A stretch of 64,000 nucleotides of DNA from Sinorhizobium fredii NGR234 (GTDB lineage: Bacteria; Pseudomonadota; Alphaproteobacteria; Rhizobiales; Rhizobiaceae). Positions 9,139-18,035 of the stretch are shown here, in pieces (the stretch's first letter is position 1; every line of letters begins with the position of its first letter). The stretch spans positions 1,550,001 through 1,614,000 of the forward strand of contig NC_012586.1 of assembly GCF_000018545.1 (NCBI RefSeq), given 5' to 3'. The notes beneath the pieces were generated by a model. The model did not search any database. It was not told the origin of the DNA and worked only from the letters and a program-made list of their open reading frames with translations. The translations under genes were made by a program, and so were the position numbers.

Positions 9139-11027
9139 AGCCGGCAAGCGCACAGATAACCGCCGCTCGGGACCATCCGGATTGGCTGGTCGACGCGCTC
9201 GAGGCGATCGCATCGGGCAAGCCGGTGCGCAAGGACCTGCCGGGCGGCGGGCGCCTTCATATCGATCGCTCCCTCCCCTTTCTCTGCGTCCATGTCTCGA
9301 GTGGCGGCAGTGCTCCTGTGGCGCGCGAGATAACCCAGGCCAATGCGTCCTATCTGCTTGCGCCGGACGCCGCGACCGCCGAGCTGATCGTCGCCGCGGT
9401 CGGGGCGCTTCTCGAGCGCCGGTTCGGAGCGTTCATGGTGCTCGACATGGGCGAACTCGCCTCCGACGCGTTGCTCACCGACCAGGCCCCTTTTCTTCCG
9501 CCCTTCACGATCGAAGTCACGGCCGAGAAGACCAGGCCGCTCCGTGCTGCGGTACGCGCCTTCGTCGCGGCCATCGAGGCGATTCAGGTCAAGTTCCGCA
9601 CGCCGCGGGTCGAAGTACACAGTTGGCCGGACGGTAGGCAAACCGCAGCCGGGACGCTCGACATACCGTTCCCGTCGATGCGTGTGCGGTTTGCCCCGGT
9701 CTATTGCCAACAGGCGTCGGGCAAGATTTATCCGGAACTTCGCGAGCGGTTGATCGCCACCATCTTCGACGCCGGCCTGCACGCTTTTGCGGCATTCGCC
9801 AGTTCGACGGAAAGCCTGACCGCCTCGACGCATCGCGCCCTGGGGCGGAAGGCCTTTGTCGATGCCGTGGTGCGCACCGACCGCTGCATCGACGAGGTTG
9901 CGTCCACCTTCGATTTCCTGCTTGCCGTCACGCCGATAAACGCCGAGGCCGCCTGGAACGAGTTTGCCGCGAGCGGTTTCGAGCGGTCACCGCGATTCCT
10001 TTATCGGCCCTTGACGTTGCAGGTGGAGGCGGCGAAACGAAAGCTTTTTTCCATCCCCTTCGAGCACCTCGAGGACCCGGTGCTTTACCAGCTCTATCGA
10101 GAGAAGCAGCAGGAACTCGATCTGCAGCTCTCGATACTTTCCGCGCGGGAGACGGCCAAGTTCATCGAATTCGGCCGTGCGCTCTACGGGCCCGTGGAGA
10201 CCGGGCTCCTGCAGGCCGCAAGGGCCGTCCTTGCCGGCTGCGGCAGAGCGGAAGCCCGGGTTGCTGCGTCGACCATCCGTGACAGCGCGGATTGCTACTT
10301 CGTGGAAAGACGCGCACATGAAATGATCGCCGAATATGCACGCCGTTGCAGTGACTTCGAGGCGCGCGTTGAAGTGCGGGATGATCTTCCGGCAGGCCTA
10401 CTGGTGTCCGGGCGGCGGCTGTTGATCGCCCGAAGCACGCTTATGCCGGTCGATCGGGTCGAGGCGATTCTCAGCCACGAGATCGGCGTCCACCTGCTCA
10501 CCTATTTCAACGGCTCGGCGCAGGGACTGCGTCTCTTTCGCTCGGGCCTTGCCGGATACGAAGGCATGCAGGAGGGCCTGGCGGTCTTTGCGGAATTTCT
10601 GGTCGGCGGCATGACGAGCGAACGCCTTCGCCTGATCGCAGCGCGCGTCATTGCCTGCGCGGCCATGCTCGACGGCGCGGTCCTGCCGGAATCCCATCGG
10701 TTGCTCGTGGATGAGCACGGATTGCCGGAGGCGGATGCCTTCAATGTCGTGCTGCGTGTCTATCGCGGTGGCGGGCTTGTCAAGGATGCGATCTATTTGC
10801 GGGGACTCCTGCAACTGCTCGACCATCTGGCGGACGGCGGGGCGCTCGAACCATTCTGGATGGGAAAGATCGCAGCCGCGCATTTCGGCGTCATGCAGGA
10901 ACTCAGTGCGCGCGGCCTGCTCGGCGGGCCGGCCGTGCGCCCCATGTTCCTCGACCATCCTCAAGCGCCGACGCGGCTCGAGAGAGCCCGATCGGGAATG
11001 ACTCCGCTCGACCTGTTGGACAACTAG
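9135..11027 (+). CDS. DUF1704 zinc peptidase (QEGLA-motif, MATCAP-like)
   Basis: 630 residues from the ATG at 9135, which overlaps the previous stop. The C-terminal half contains the metallopeptidase helix SHEIGVH (zinc ligands His448 and His453, catalytic Glu449) and, 31 residues later, MQEGLA (479-483, third ligand Glu480), the QEGLA signature of DUF1704. Bacterial members are often labelled flavohemoglobin expression-modulating proteins. The eukaryotic relatives of this family (MATCAP) are tyrosine carboxypeptidases that trim protein C-termini. The N-terminal half is unassigned. It sits between an N-formylglutamate amidohydrolase-like gene and an ATP-grasp ligase gene, 9 bases from the latter, clearly one operon. 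The substrate is unknown. Confidence 0.8.
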   Translation: MKPASAQITAARDHPDWLVDALEAIASGKPVRKDLPGGGRLHIDRSLPFLCVHVSSGGSAPVAREITQANASYLLAPDAATAELIVAAVGALLERRFGAFMVLDMGELASDALLTDQAPFLPPFTIEVTAEKTRPLRAAVRAFVAAIEAIQVKFRTPRVEVHSWPDGRQTAAGTLDIPFPSMRVRFAPVYCQQASGKIYPELRERLIATIFDAGLHAFAAFASSTESLTASTHRALGRKAFVDAVVRTDRCIDEVASTFDFLLAVTPINAEAAWNEFAASGFERSPRFLYRPLTLQVEAAKRKLFSIPFEHLEDPVLYQLYREKQQELDLQLSILSARETAKFIEFGRALYGPVETGLLQAARAVLAGCGRAEARVAASTIRDSADCYFVERRAHEMIAEYARRCSDFEARVEVRDDLPAGLLVSGRRLLIARSTLMPVDRVEAILSHEIGVHLLTYFNGSAQGLRLFRSGLAGYEGMQEGLAVFAEFLVGGMTSERLRLIAARVIACAAMLDGAVLPESHRLLVDEHGLPEADAFNVVLRVYRGGGLVKDAIYLRGLLQLLDHLADGGALEPFWMGKIAAAHFGVMQELSARGLLGGPAVRPMFLDHPQAPTRLERARSGMTPLDLLDN

Positions 11028-11036
11028 GAGCTGCCC

Positions 11037-12077
11037 ATGCGCATCGCCTTTTTCGTCAACTCCATCGAGGGCGAGGCGACGTATTATACGACGACGTCGC
11101 TTGCGCTCGCGGCACTCTCCCGCGGACACGAAGTTTGCTATGTCACGCCCGGGGATTTCGTGCTGCGGCCGGACGACAGCCTGCTGATCCGCGCCACGAC
11201 CTTGAACGGTTCCAAGCCGAAGAAGCCGGAGACATTGCTGAGCAGCCTCAAGGAGGCGAGCGTCACAACAATGGATATCCGCGAGGTCCAGGTGCTGTTT
11301 CTCAGAAACGACCCCTCCGAGGACGCCGACCGCCGCTCCTGGGCGGTTTATGCCGGCACCAATTTCGGTAGGTTGGCGGCTGCCCGGGGGGTCATCGTGG
11401 TCAACGATCCCGATGGCCTGGCGCTGGCGCAGAACAAGCTCTACTTCCAGGGATTTCCGGAGGTCGTCCGACCGACGACGATGATTTCCAGAAGCATCGA
11501 GGAAATCCGCAGCTTCATCGAAGACCACCCGGACGGCGTCATCCTGAAGCCGCTGCAGGGGTCGGGCGGCAAGAACGTTTTCAAGATCCAGTCCAAGGAC
11601 GAGGCCAATCTCAACCAGATCTTCGAGGCGGCGAGCGGAGCCGGCTACCTGATCGCCCAGACCTATCTGCCGGACGCGGTCGGCGGCGACATCAGACTTT
11701 TCGTGATGAATGGCCGGCCGCTCGAACGCGATGGTATCCATGCTGCTTTCCGGCGCGTACCGGCGAAAGGCGATGTCCGCTCGAACCTGCATGCCAGCGG
11801 CACTGCCGAACCGGCGACCGTCACGCCGGAAATTCTTGCCATCGCAGACAAACTGCGCCCCAAATTGATCGAGGACGGCATGTTCCTGGTCGGGCTCGAT
11901 ATCGTCGGCGACCGCATATTGGAGGCCAACGTGTTCACCCCCGGCGGCCTCCCCGAGATCGAGGCGGCTCACGGTATCGATTTCGGCGAGGACATCATCG
12001 CGGCATTGGAGGAGAAGGTGCGCCTGCAGCAACTCTATCAAGGCGCGCTCCACAACCGCACGCTGGCGACGCTGTGA
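11037..12077 (+). CDS. ATP-grasp ligase, GshB/RimK-like
   Basis: 346 residues. A GshB-type N-terminal domain (MRIAFFVNSIEGE) is followed by an ATP-grasp fold: KLYFQGF, VILKPLQGSGGKNVF (phosphate-binding loop), a GGDIRLFVMNG segment and a metal-binding end FLVGLDIVGDRILEANVFTPGG. Such enzymes join a carboxylate to an amine using ATP, as in glutathione synthase or the ribosomal-protein glutamate ligase RimK. A gshA partner is not present, and the gene lies directly behind a carboxypeptidase-type DUF1704 gene, so a peptide- or protein-tailing role is as likely as glutathione synthesis. An AGGAG site stands 7 bases before the ATG. Confidence 0.8.
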   Translation: MRIAFFVNSIEGEATYYTTTSLALAALSRGHEVCYVTPGDFVLRPDDSLLIRATTLNGSKPKKPETLLSSLKEASVTTMDIREVQVLFLRNDPSEDADRRSWAVYAGTNFGRLAAARGVIVVNDPDGLALAQNKLYFQGFPEVVRPTTMISRSIEEIRSFIEDHPDGVILKPLQGSGGKNVFKIQSKDEANLNQIFEAASGAGYLIAQTYLPDAVGGDIRLFVMNGRPLERDGIHAAFRRVPAKGDVRSNLHASGTAEPATVTPEILAIADKLRPKLIEDGMFLVGLDIVGDRILEANVFTPGGLPEIEAAHGIDFGEDIIAALEEKVRLQQLYQGALHNRTLATL

Positions 12078-12118
12078 CACCGGCGCGTCGAAACCCACGC
12101 ACAGACGAGGTCAAGGCC

Positions 12119-12334
12119 ATGCGCAAATTCACAGTCATCGCTACCAAAGTGTTCGAGGCCGACACCGCCGAGGAAGCCGCCTTGTTCATGTATCAGGAAC
12201 TGACCAACGGGCCGGCGCCCCTGCATTATCTGGTCACCGATGAGGCAAGGATTGCCAACAGCCTGACGCTCGACCGGGAAAAGGCAGATGAGTTTGCCAG
12301 CATCGATCACACGGCAGACCCCGGCAATTGGTAG
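12119..12334 (+). CDS. Small hypothetical protein at the end of the ATP-grasp operon
   Basis: 71 residues beginning MRKFTVIATKVFEADTAEEAALFMYQ, soluble, alpha/beta in pattern, ending DPGNW. GAGG stands about 9 bases before the ATG at 12119. A longer frame could start at GTG 12074 overlapping the ligase stop, but the extra residues are basic filler. I do not recognise the family. The gene follows the ligase by 41 bases on the same strand and is the last of the operon, so it could be a substrate or accessory protein of the modification enzymes. Confidence 0.6.
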   Translation: MRKFTVIATKVFEADTAEEAALFMYQELTNGPAPLHYLVTDEARIANSLTLDREKADEFASIDHTADPGNW

Positions 12335-12626
12335 CGCACCGCAGAATCGACGGATGTCGAAGCACGAGAGAAGAGGTGCGAACACCGACTCCGCCAACCG
12401 ATTGTGTCTCGCCTATTCCGGCGAGTTGCGGTGATCGGGCCACTCGACCCGCCTGTTGGGTCATGGAGAGGGCCGATCGCTGCACTCGCACCCAAATTTC
12501 TCCCGAATACGTTGCACAATTTTAGTGGATGCAGGCCAACTCATTCAAATGTGAGTTTACAAAAGTAATATTATATGATTTTTTCTCGACAACTGCATGG
12601 AGAGCAGCTTTCTTTGGGAGGAAATC
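12335..12626 (+). promoter_or_regulatory. Upstream region of the ytf-type sugar operon
   Basis: 292 bases with no gene. The last 80 bases are strikingly AT-rich (around 12541-12590) compared with the rest of the window, as expected of a strong promoter for a binding-protein gene. A small inverted repeat TTAC-AAAA-GTAA lies at 12557-12568 and could be part of an operator for the FadR-type regulator at the operon's end, but with 4-base arms the evidence is weak. A clear GGGAGGAAATC ribosome-binding site precedes the ATG at 12627. Confidence 0.35.
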
Positions 12627-13589
12627 ATGAAATTCGTGAAGGCACTTGCTAGTGCAACGATCCTTGCTGCCTGCACTTTCGGCAGCGCCTCGGCCGCCGA
12701 CCTCGTCGTCGGCTTTTCGCAGATCGGATCGGAATCCGGCTGGCGCGCCGCCGAGACGACGCTGACCAAGCAGCAGGCCGAACAGCGTGGCATCGACCTG
12801 AAATTCGCCGATGCGCAGCAGAAGCAGGAAAACCAGATCAAGGCGATCCGCTCCTTCATCGCCCAGGGAGTCAACGCCATTCTTCTCGCTCCGGTTGTCG
12901 CGACCGGCTGGGACGAAGTTCTGCAGGAAGCCAAGGACGCCGAAATCCCGGTGATCCTGCTCGATCGCACCGTCGATGCGCCGAAGGAACTCTACCTGAC
13001 GGCCGTGACCTCCGACCTCGTGCATGAAGGCAATGTCGCCGGCAAGTGGCTCGTCGATACGGTCGCGGGCAAGCCCTGCAACGTCGTCGAGCTTCAGGGC
13101 ACGACGGGCTCGTCGCCGGCCATCGACCGCAAGAAGGGCTTCGAAGCGGCGCTCGCCGGCAAGGACAATCTGAAGATCGTCCGCAGCCAGACCGGCGACT
13201 TCACCCGCACGAAGGGCAAGGAAGTCATGGAGAGCTTCCTGAAGGCCGAGGACGGCGGCAAGAACATCTGCGCGCTCTATGCCCATAACGACGACATGGC
13301 CGTCGGCGCCATCCAGGCGATCAAGGAAGCCGGCCTGAAGCCGGGCAAGGACATCCTCGTCGTCTCGATCGACGCCGTTCCGGACATCTTCCAGGCCATG
13401 GCCGCCGGCGAAGCCAACGCCACGGTCGAACTGACGCCGAACATGGCCGGACCGGCCTTCGATGCACTTGCCACCTATCTCAAGGACGGCAAGGAACCCG
13501 AGAAGTGGATCCAGACGGAATCGAAGCTCTACACGCAGGCTGACGAGCCGATGAAGGTCTACGAGGAAAAGAAGGGCCTCGGTTACTGA
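12627..13589 (+). CDS. ytfQ: Sugar ABC transporter substrate-binding protein, YtfQ type
   Basis: 320 residues with a signal peptide (cut after ...SASA). The mature start DLVVGFSQIGSESGWRAAET and the run QKQENQIKAIRSFIAQGV are nearly those of E. coli YtfQ, the periplasmic galactofuranose-binding protein, and the resemblance continues to the C-terminus (NDDMAVGAIQAIKEAGLK, VELTPNMAGPAFDAL). Start chosen at ATG 12627 because of the GGAGG site 5 bases upstream. The gene is followed by ATPase and two permease genes in the E. coli ytfQRT-yjfF order. Binding specificity in rhizobia may differ from E. coli. Confidence 0.9.
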   Translation: MKFVKALASATILAACTFGSASAADLVVGFSQIGSESGWRAAETTLTKQQAEQRGIDLKFADAQQKQENQIKAIRSFIAQGVNAILLAPVVATGWDEVLQEAKDAEIPVILLDRTVDAPKELYLTAVTSDLVHEGNVAGKWLVDTVAGKPCNVVELQGTTGSSPAIDRKKGFEAALAGKDNLKIVRSQTGDFTRTKGKEVMESFLKAEDGGKNICALYAHNDDMAVGAIQAIKEAGLKPGKDILVVSIDAVPDIFQAMAAGEANATVELTPNMAGPAFDALATYLKDGKEPEKWIQTESKLYTQADEPMKVYEEKKGLGY

Positions 13590-13599
13590 TCTCGCTTTC

Positions 13600-13626
13600 G
13601 GCCTGCGCGGCACTTCCGCGCGGGCC
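13600..13626 (+). promoter_or_regulatory. Hairpin between binding-protein and ATPase genes
   Basis: GGCCTGCGCGG at 13600-13610 can pair with CCGCGCGGGCC at 13616-13626 (10 Watson-Crick pairs plus one G-U) around the loop CACTT. It starts 10 bases after the ytfQ stop and no U-run follows, so it is more likely a 3' stabiliser or attenuator that raises the level of binding-protein mRNA than a full terminator. Confidence 0.6.
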
Positions 13627-13748
13627 GTCAATTTCGCGGTGCCAGCTATGGCCGAGCGCTGCGCAAGACCGCCTGATCCTTGGCGAGGAATGGCGCGCAT
13701 CCGTCCGAGAGGGCGTGTGCGCCGCCTTCCAATGCAGAGACAGTTTCC

Positions 13749-15266
13749 ATGCAGACCAGCAGCGACAATATCCTTTCGGCTGTCCGGATCGAGAAGGGCT
13801 TTCCCGGAACGAAGGCCCTCGACAAGGTCGATTTTCACCTCAGGCGCGGCGAAGTCCACGCGCTACTCGGAGAAAACGGCGCCGGCAAATCGACACTCAT
13901 CAAATGCCTGACCGGCGCCTATAGGCGCGACGGCGGCAGCATCCTGCTCGAAGGCGCCGAAGTCGACCCCCGCGACACCTTCGATGCTCAGAGGCTGGGC
14001 ATCGGGACCGTCTACCAGGAGGTTAACCTCCTGCCGAACCTGACGGTCGCCGAGAACCTCTTCCTCGGACGCCAGCCGCGCCGCTTCGGCATGGTCGATA
14101 CGCGGACCATGAACCGTAAGGCCCGCGAACTGCTGGCGGAATACGAGCTTGATCTCGATGTGACGCGCGATCTCGCGAGCTTTTCGGTGGCGATCCAGCA
14201 GGTCGTGGCGATCGCCCGCGCCGTCGATCTCTCCGGCAAGGTACTGATCCTCGACGAGCCTACGGCGAGCCTCGACGCGCACGAAGTCGCGATGCTCTTC
14301 CGCATCGTCCGGCGCCTCAAGGCACGCGGGCTCGGCATCATCTTCATCACCCATTTCCTCGAGCAGGTTTACGAGATTTCCGACCGCATCACCGTGCTGC
14401 GCAACGGCCAGCTCGTCGGCACGCGCGACACGTCGGATCTCAATCGGCGCGACCTGATCGCCATGATGATCGGACGCGAGCTCGCGGCCGAGATCCACTC
14501 CGCCCGCATCGAGACCGCCGAGGGTCGGCTGCGCTATCAGTTCAAGAATTATGGCCGCCGCGGCCGTATCAATCCCTTCGATCTCGACGTCCGGGCCGGC
14601 GAGGTCGTCGGCATTGCCGGCCTGCTCGGCTCGGGTCGTACCGAAACCGCCGAGGTGCTTTTCGGCGCCCGTCGCGCCGACAGCGGTAGCGCCGAGATCG
14701 ACGGCCAGGCCGTCGATCTGTCCTCGCCGCGCGCGGCCATCCGCCAGAAGTTCGGCTTCTGCCCGGAGGATCGCAAGACGGCCGGTATCGTCGGCGATCT
14801 GTCGGTGCGCGAAAACATTGTGCTCGCGCTCCAGGCAAGACGCGGCTGGACGCGGCCGATCTCGCGTGCCGAGCAGAACCGCCTGGCGGACCACTATATT
14901 CGCGCCCTCGACATCCGCACCGCCGACCGGGAGAAGCCGATCAGGCTGCTTTCCGGCGGCAACCAGCAGAAGGCGATCCTCGCCCGCTGGCTTGCCACCG
15001 AACCCGAGTTCCTGATCCTCGATGAGCCGACGCGCGGCATCGACGTCGGCGCCCATGCGGAGATCGTCAGGCTGATCGAGAACCTGCGCGAAAAGGGCCT
15101 GTCGCTGATCGTCATCTCATCGGAGATCGAGGAGCTGGTCGCCTACAGCACCCGGGTCGTCGTGCTGCGCGACCGCAACCACGTCGCCGAACTCGGCGGA
15201 GACCGTATTACCGCGCATCAGATCGTCGAAGCGATTGCCGCGGCCAACGAACGGGAGGCATCGTGA
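13749..15266 (+). CDS. ytfR: Sugar ABC transporter ATPase with two ABC domains, YtfR type
   Basis: 505 residues. The first ABC domain has Walker A GENGAGKST, a weak signature region (ASFSVAIQQVVAIARAV) and Walker B VLILDEPTAS. The second has a degenerate A-loop (GLLGSGRTE) and an intact signature (LLSGGNQQKAILARWL) with DEPTRGIDVG. This is the RbsA/XylG/YtfR arrangement of CUT2 sugar importers. It powers uptake of the sugar captured by the YtfQ-type protein. Start chosen at ATG 13749, where homology begins. The stop overlaps the next gene's GTG. Confidence 0.9.
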   Translation: MQTSSDNILSAVRIEKGFPGTKALDKVDFHLRRGEVHALLGENGAGKSTLIKCLTGAYRRDGGSILLEGAEVDPRDTFDAQRLGIGTVYQEVNLLPNLTVAENLFLGRQPRRFGMVDTRTMNRKARELLAEYELDLDVTRDLASFSVAIQQVVAIARAVDLSGKVLILDEPTASLDAHEVAMLFRIVRRLKARGLGIIFITHFLEQVYEISDRITVLRNGQLVGTRDTSDLNRRDLIAMMIGRELAAEIHSARIETAEGRLRYQFKNYGRRGRINPFDLDVRAGEVVGIAGLLGSGRTETAEVLFGARRADSGSAEIDGQAVDLSSPRAAIRQKFGFCPEDRKTAGIVGDLSVRENIVLALQARRGWTRPISRAEQNRLADHYIRALDIRTADREKPIRLLSGGNQQKAILARWLATEPEFLILDEPTRGIDVGAHAEIVRLIENLREKGLSLIVISSEIEELVAYSTRVVVLRDRNHVAELGGDRITAHQIVEAIAAANEREAS

Positions 15267-16288
15267 CTTCGACCGTCCGGACATATTTTACCAGACTGCT
15301 GCCGCAGCTGATTGCCTTGGCGATCATTATCGCTGCAGTTTCAATCATTTTCCCCGGCTTCCTCAACCTGCAGATTCAGAACGGCCGGCTTTACGGCAGC
15401 CTGATCGACATCCTGAACCGCGGCGCTCCCGTCGTCTTGCTGGCGATCGGCATGACGGTCGTCATCGCCACCAAGGGCATCGATCTCTCGGTCGGCGCCG
15501 TCATGGCGATCTGCGGCGCGGTATCCGCCTCGCTGATCACCTCCGGCCATTCGCTTGTCGAAACGCTGCTCGTCACGCTTGCCGTCGGCATCCTGTGCGG
15601 CATCTGGAACGGCATCCTGGTTGCCGTCCTCGATATCCAGCCGATCATTGCGACGCTCGTGCTGATGGTCGCCGGGCGAGGCATCGCACAGCTCATCACG
15701 GAAGGCGCCATCCTCACCTTCAACGATCCCGGCCTCATTTTCATCGGCAGCGGCTCCTTTGCCGGCCTGCCGATGCCGGTCGTCATCTGGCTGGTCTTCG
15801 GCGTTCTGGTCGCCCTCGTCGTCCGCCGGACGGCTCTCGGCATGCTGGTCGAGGCGGTGGGCGTCAACAGGGAGGCGAGCACGCTCTCGGGCGTCTTCAC
15901 GCCGGTGCTGCTGATCGCCGCCTATGTCCTTTCCGGTCTATGCGCGGCAATTGCCGGGGTGGTCGCCGCGGCCGACATCAAGGGGGCCGACGCCAACAAT
16001 GCCGGGCTCTGGCTGGAGCTCGATGCAATCCTGGCGGTCGTGGTCGGCGGCACATCGCTGCTCGGCGGCCGTTTCAGCATCGCCGCCTCGGTGCTCGGCG
16101 CCATCATCATCCAGGCGATCAACACGGGAATCCTCCTTTCGGGCTTCCCGCCTGAATTCAACCTCATCATCAAGGCGGCCATCATCGTCTTCATCCTGGT
16201 GCTCCAGTCGCCTCGTTTCCGCGCCGCCTTCACATTCGTGAGCATTCCGCGCGCAGCCGGCAAACCGACCGAGCGAGAAGCAAAATGA
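15263..16288 (+). CDS. ytfT: Sugar ABC transporter permease, YtfT type
   Basis: 341 residues, about nine membrane helices, BPD_transp_2 family. The hallmark IGMTVVIATKGIDLSVGAVMA and the later GGTSLLGGRFSI loop are typical of CUT2 permeases. It starts with GTG at 15263, inside the ytfR stop (GTGA), after a GGGAGG ribosome-binding site. It pairs with the next permease as a heterodimer in the inner membrane. Confidence 0.88.
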   Translation: MTSTVRTYFTRLLPQLIALAIIIAAVSIIFPGFLNLQIQNGRLYGSLIDILNRGAPVVLLAIGMTVVIATKGIDLSVGAVMAICGAVSASLITSGHSLVETLLVTLAVGILCGIWNGILVAVLDIQPIIATLVLMVAGRGIAQLITEGAILTFNDPGLIFIGSGSFAGLPMPVVIWLVFGVLVALVVRRTALGMLVEAVGVNREASTLSGVFTPVLLIAAYVLSGLCAAIAGVVAAADIKGADANNAGLWLELDAILAVVVGGTSLLGGRFSIAASVLGAIIIQAINTGILLSGFPPEFNLIIKAAIIVFILVLQSPRFRAAFTFVSIPRAAGKPTEREAK

Positions 16289-17253
16289 AGCAGAAATATC
16301 TTCCGCTTACGGCGACGATCCTGATCTTCCTGCTGAGCTACGCGCTTTGCGTCGCCCAGTACCCGAATATGTTTTCGACGCGGGTGATCGGCAACCTGCT
16401 CACCGATAACGCCTTCCTCGGCATCGCCGCCGTCGGCATGACCTTCGTCATTCTTTCCGGCGGCATCGACCTCTCGGTCGGCGCGGTGATCGCCTTTACC
16501 GGCGTCTTTCTGGCGGTCGTGCTGGAACAGACCGGCATCCACCCGCTTGCCGCCTTCGTGCTGGTGCTCGCCATCACGACACTCTTCGGGGCGCTGATGG
16601 GAGCGATCATCCATCATCTCGAAATGCCTGCCTTCATCGTCACCCTTGCCGGCATGTTCCTCGCCCGTGGCATGGCCTTCGTATTGTCGATCGATTCCAT
16701 CCCGATCAAGCATCCGTTCTACGCGACGCTGAAGAGCCTCTATTTCAAGCTGCCGGGCGGCGGCCGGATCACCCTCATCGGCGGCCTGATGCTGCTCGTC
16801 TTTGCCGCCGGCATCCTGATCGCGCACCGGACCCGTTTCGGCACCAATGTCTACGCCCTCGGCGGCGGCACAGCGACGGCGAAACTCATGGGCGTGCCGG
16901 TCGCCGGCACAACGGTCAGGATCTACGCGCTTTCGGGACTGCTGGCTGGTCTCTCCGGCATCGTGTTCTCGCTCTACACCTCGGCCGGCTATTCCCTTGC
17001 GGCGGTCGGCGTCGAGCTCGACGCGATCACCGCGGTCGTCATCGGCGGGACGCTATTGACCGGCGGCTCCGGCTTCGTCGCCGGCACGCTTGTCGGCATC
17101 TTCATCCAGGGCCTCATCCAGACCTACATCACCTTCGACGGAACGCTTTCGAGCTGGTGGACCAAGATCCTGATCGGCCTGCTGCTCTTCGCCTTCATCC
17201 TTCTTCAGAAGGGGATCATCCGCCTGTCGCGCAACGGCCGGCAGCCCGCATGA
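16285..17253 (+). CDS. yjfF: Sugar ABC transporter permease, YjfF type
   Basis: 322 residues, the second CUT2 permease of the system, with VGMTFVILSGGIDLSVGAVIAF and GGTLLTGGSGFVAGTLVG. The ATG overlaps the ytfT stop. E. coli ytfQRT-yjfF has the same two-permease layout, which separates this system from single-permease ribose-type importers. Expected role is the membrane channel for galactofuranose or a related sugar. Confidence 0.88.
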   Translation: MKQKYLPLTATILIFLLSYALCVAQYPNMFSTRVIGNLLTDNAFLGIAAVGMTFVILSGGIDLSVGAVIAFTGVFLAVVLEQTGIHPLAAFVLVLAITTLFGALMGAIIHHLEMPAFIVTLAGMFLARGMAFVLSIDSIPIKHPFYATLKSLYFKLPGGGRITLIGGLMLLVFAAGILIAHRTRFGTNVYALGGGTATAKLMGVPVAGTTVRIYALSGLLAGLSGIVFSLYTSAGYSLAAVGVELDAITAVVIGGTLLTGGSGFVAGTLVGIFIQGLIQTYITFDGTLSSWWTKILIGLLLFAFILLQKGIIRLSRNGRQPA

Positions 17254-17274
17254 CGAGGTGGAGGGCCGTGTAAA

Positions 17275-18018
17275 ATGCCGTCGTCGGGTTTCGGCCATCA
17301 ACCGGGCAAGCGGACCAGCCACCGGCTCGTCGTCGACGAACTCGGCCAGGCGATCGTCTCCGGTCGGTTTGCCGTCGGCGATACGCTTTCCGGTGACACG
17401 GAACTTGCGGCGCGCTTCAACGTCTCCCGCACCGTGCTCCGCGAAGCGATGAAGACGCTCGCCGCCAAGGGGCTCGTGGTGGCGCGGGCGCGGATCGGCA
17501 CCCGAGTCCTGCCGCGCGCCAATTGGAACCTGTTTGACGGCGATGTGCTCACCTGGCATTTCAGCGCCGGAGTCGACGAGGAGTTCCTGCGCCATGTCAG
17601 CGAAGTGCGCCTCGCCCTCGAGCCCTATGCCGCAAGCCTCGCGGCCCGCCGCGCCACGGATGCGGATATTGCCTGGATGATGCGGCTCGCCGTGGCCATG
17701 GCGGATGCCGGCCATAGCGGCCAGACGCTGGCGAAGGCCGACCTCGACTTTCACCTGCGGCTGCTGGAAGCCTCGCTCAACCCGTTCATGCGATCGGTCG
17801 GGAGCCTGATCGAAGCCGCGCTTGTCGGTGTCTTCCGGCTCACCAGCCCCTCGGCGGACGACAGCGAAATCGATCGCGTCGCCATGGCACATATCCGCAT
17901 CGTCGAAGAAATCGGCCGCCGCAACGAGGAAGGCGCCCGCAGCGCCATGGAGCACGTCATCCGGGTGGGGCAGGAACGGCTGATCCTGAACCTCAGGGCA
18001 CAGGACAGTTCTGGTTGA
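17275..18018 (+). CDS. FadR-subfamily GntR transcription regulator
   Basis: 247 residues. An N-terminal winged helix (FAVGDTLSGDTELAARFNVSRTVLREAMKTLAAKGLV, read in parts) is followed by an all-helical FCD effector domain with the metal-binding pattern around ADLDFHLRLLEAS and AHIRIVEEI. It lies 21 bases after yjfF on the same strand, so it probably controls the sugar operon in response to an acidic sugar intermediate, as FadR-type regulators often do. No catabolic enzyme for the sugar is adjacent. Confidence 0.85.
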   Translation: MPSSGFGHQPGKRTSHRLVVDELGQAIVSGRFAVGDTLSGDTELAARFNVSRTVLREAMKTLAAKGLVVARARIGTRVLPRANWNLFDGDVLTWHFSAGVDEEFLRHVSEVRLALEPYAASLAARRATDADIAWMMRLAVAMADAGHSGQTLAKADLDFHLRLLEASLNPFMRSVGSLIEAALVGVFRLTSPSADDSEIDRVAMAHIRIVEEIGRRNEEGARSAMEHVIRVGQERLILNLRAQDSSG

Positions 18019-18035
18019 ATTCGCAAACGTAGCTG

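Noticed and set aside
9135..11027. Naming the DUF1704 protein a regulator of flavohemoglobin expression
   Set aside because: That label comes from database naming of the family; no hmp-type gene is nearby and the conserved residues are those of a zinc peptidase, so I kept the peptidase description.
8308..12077. Calling the operon histidine degradation plus glutathione synthesis
   Set aside because: The amidohydrolase and ATP-grasp family names would suggest this, but no hut gene and no gshA are present, and the DUF1704 gene between them fits neither pathway.
10398..12098. A 566-codon minus-strand frame across the DUF1704 and ATP-grasp genes
   Set aside because: It spans two genes with clear motifs on the other strand; its translation is a typical antisense shadow without motifs or a ribosome-binding site.
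12522..13859. A 445-codon minus-strand frame opposite ytfQ and the start of ytfR
   Set aside because: The plus-strand genes have signal peptide and ABC motifs; the minus frame is a codon-bias shadow.
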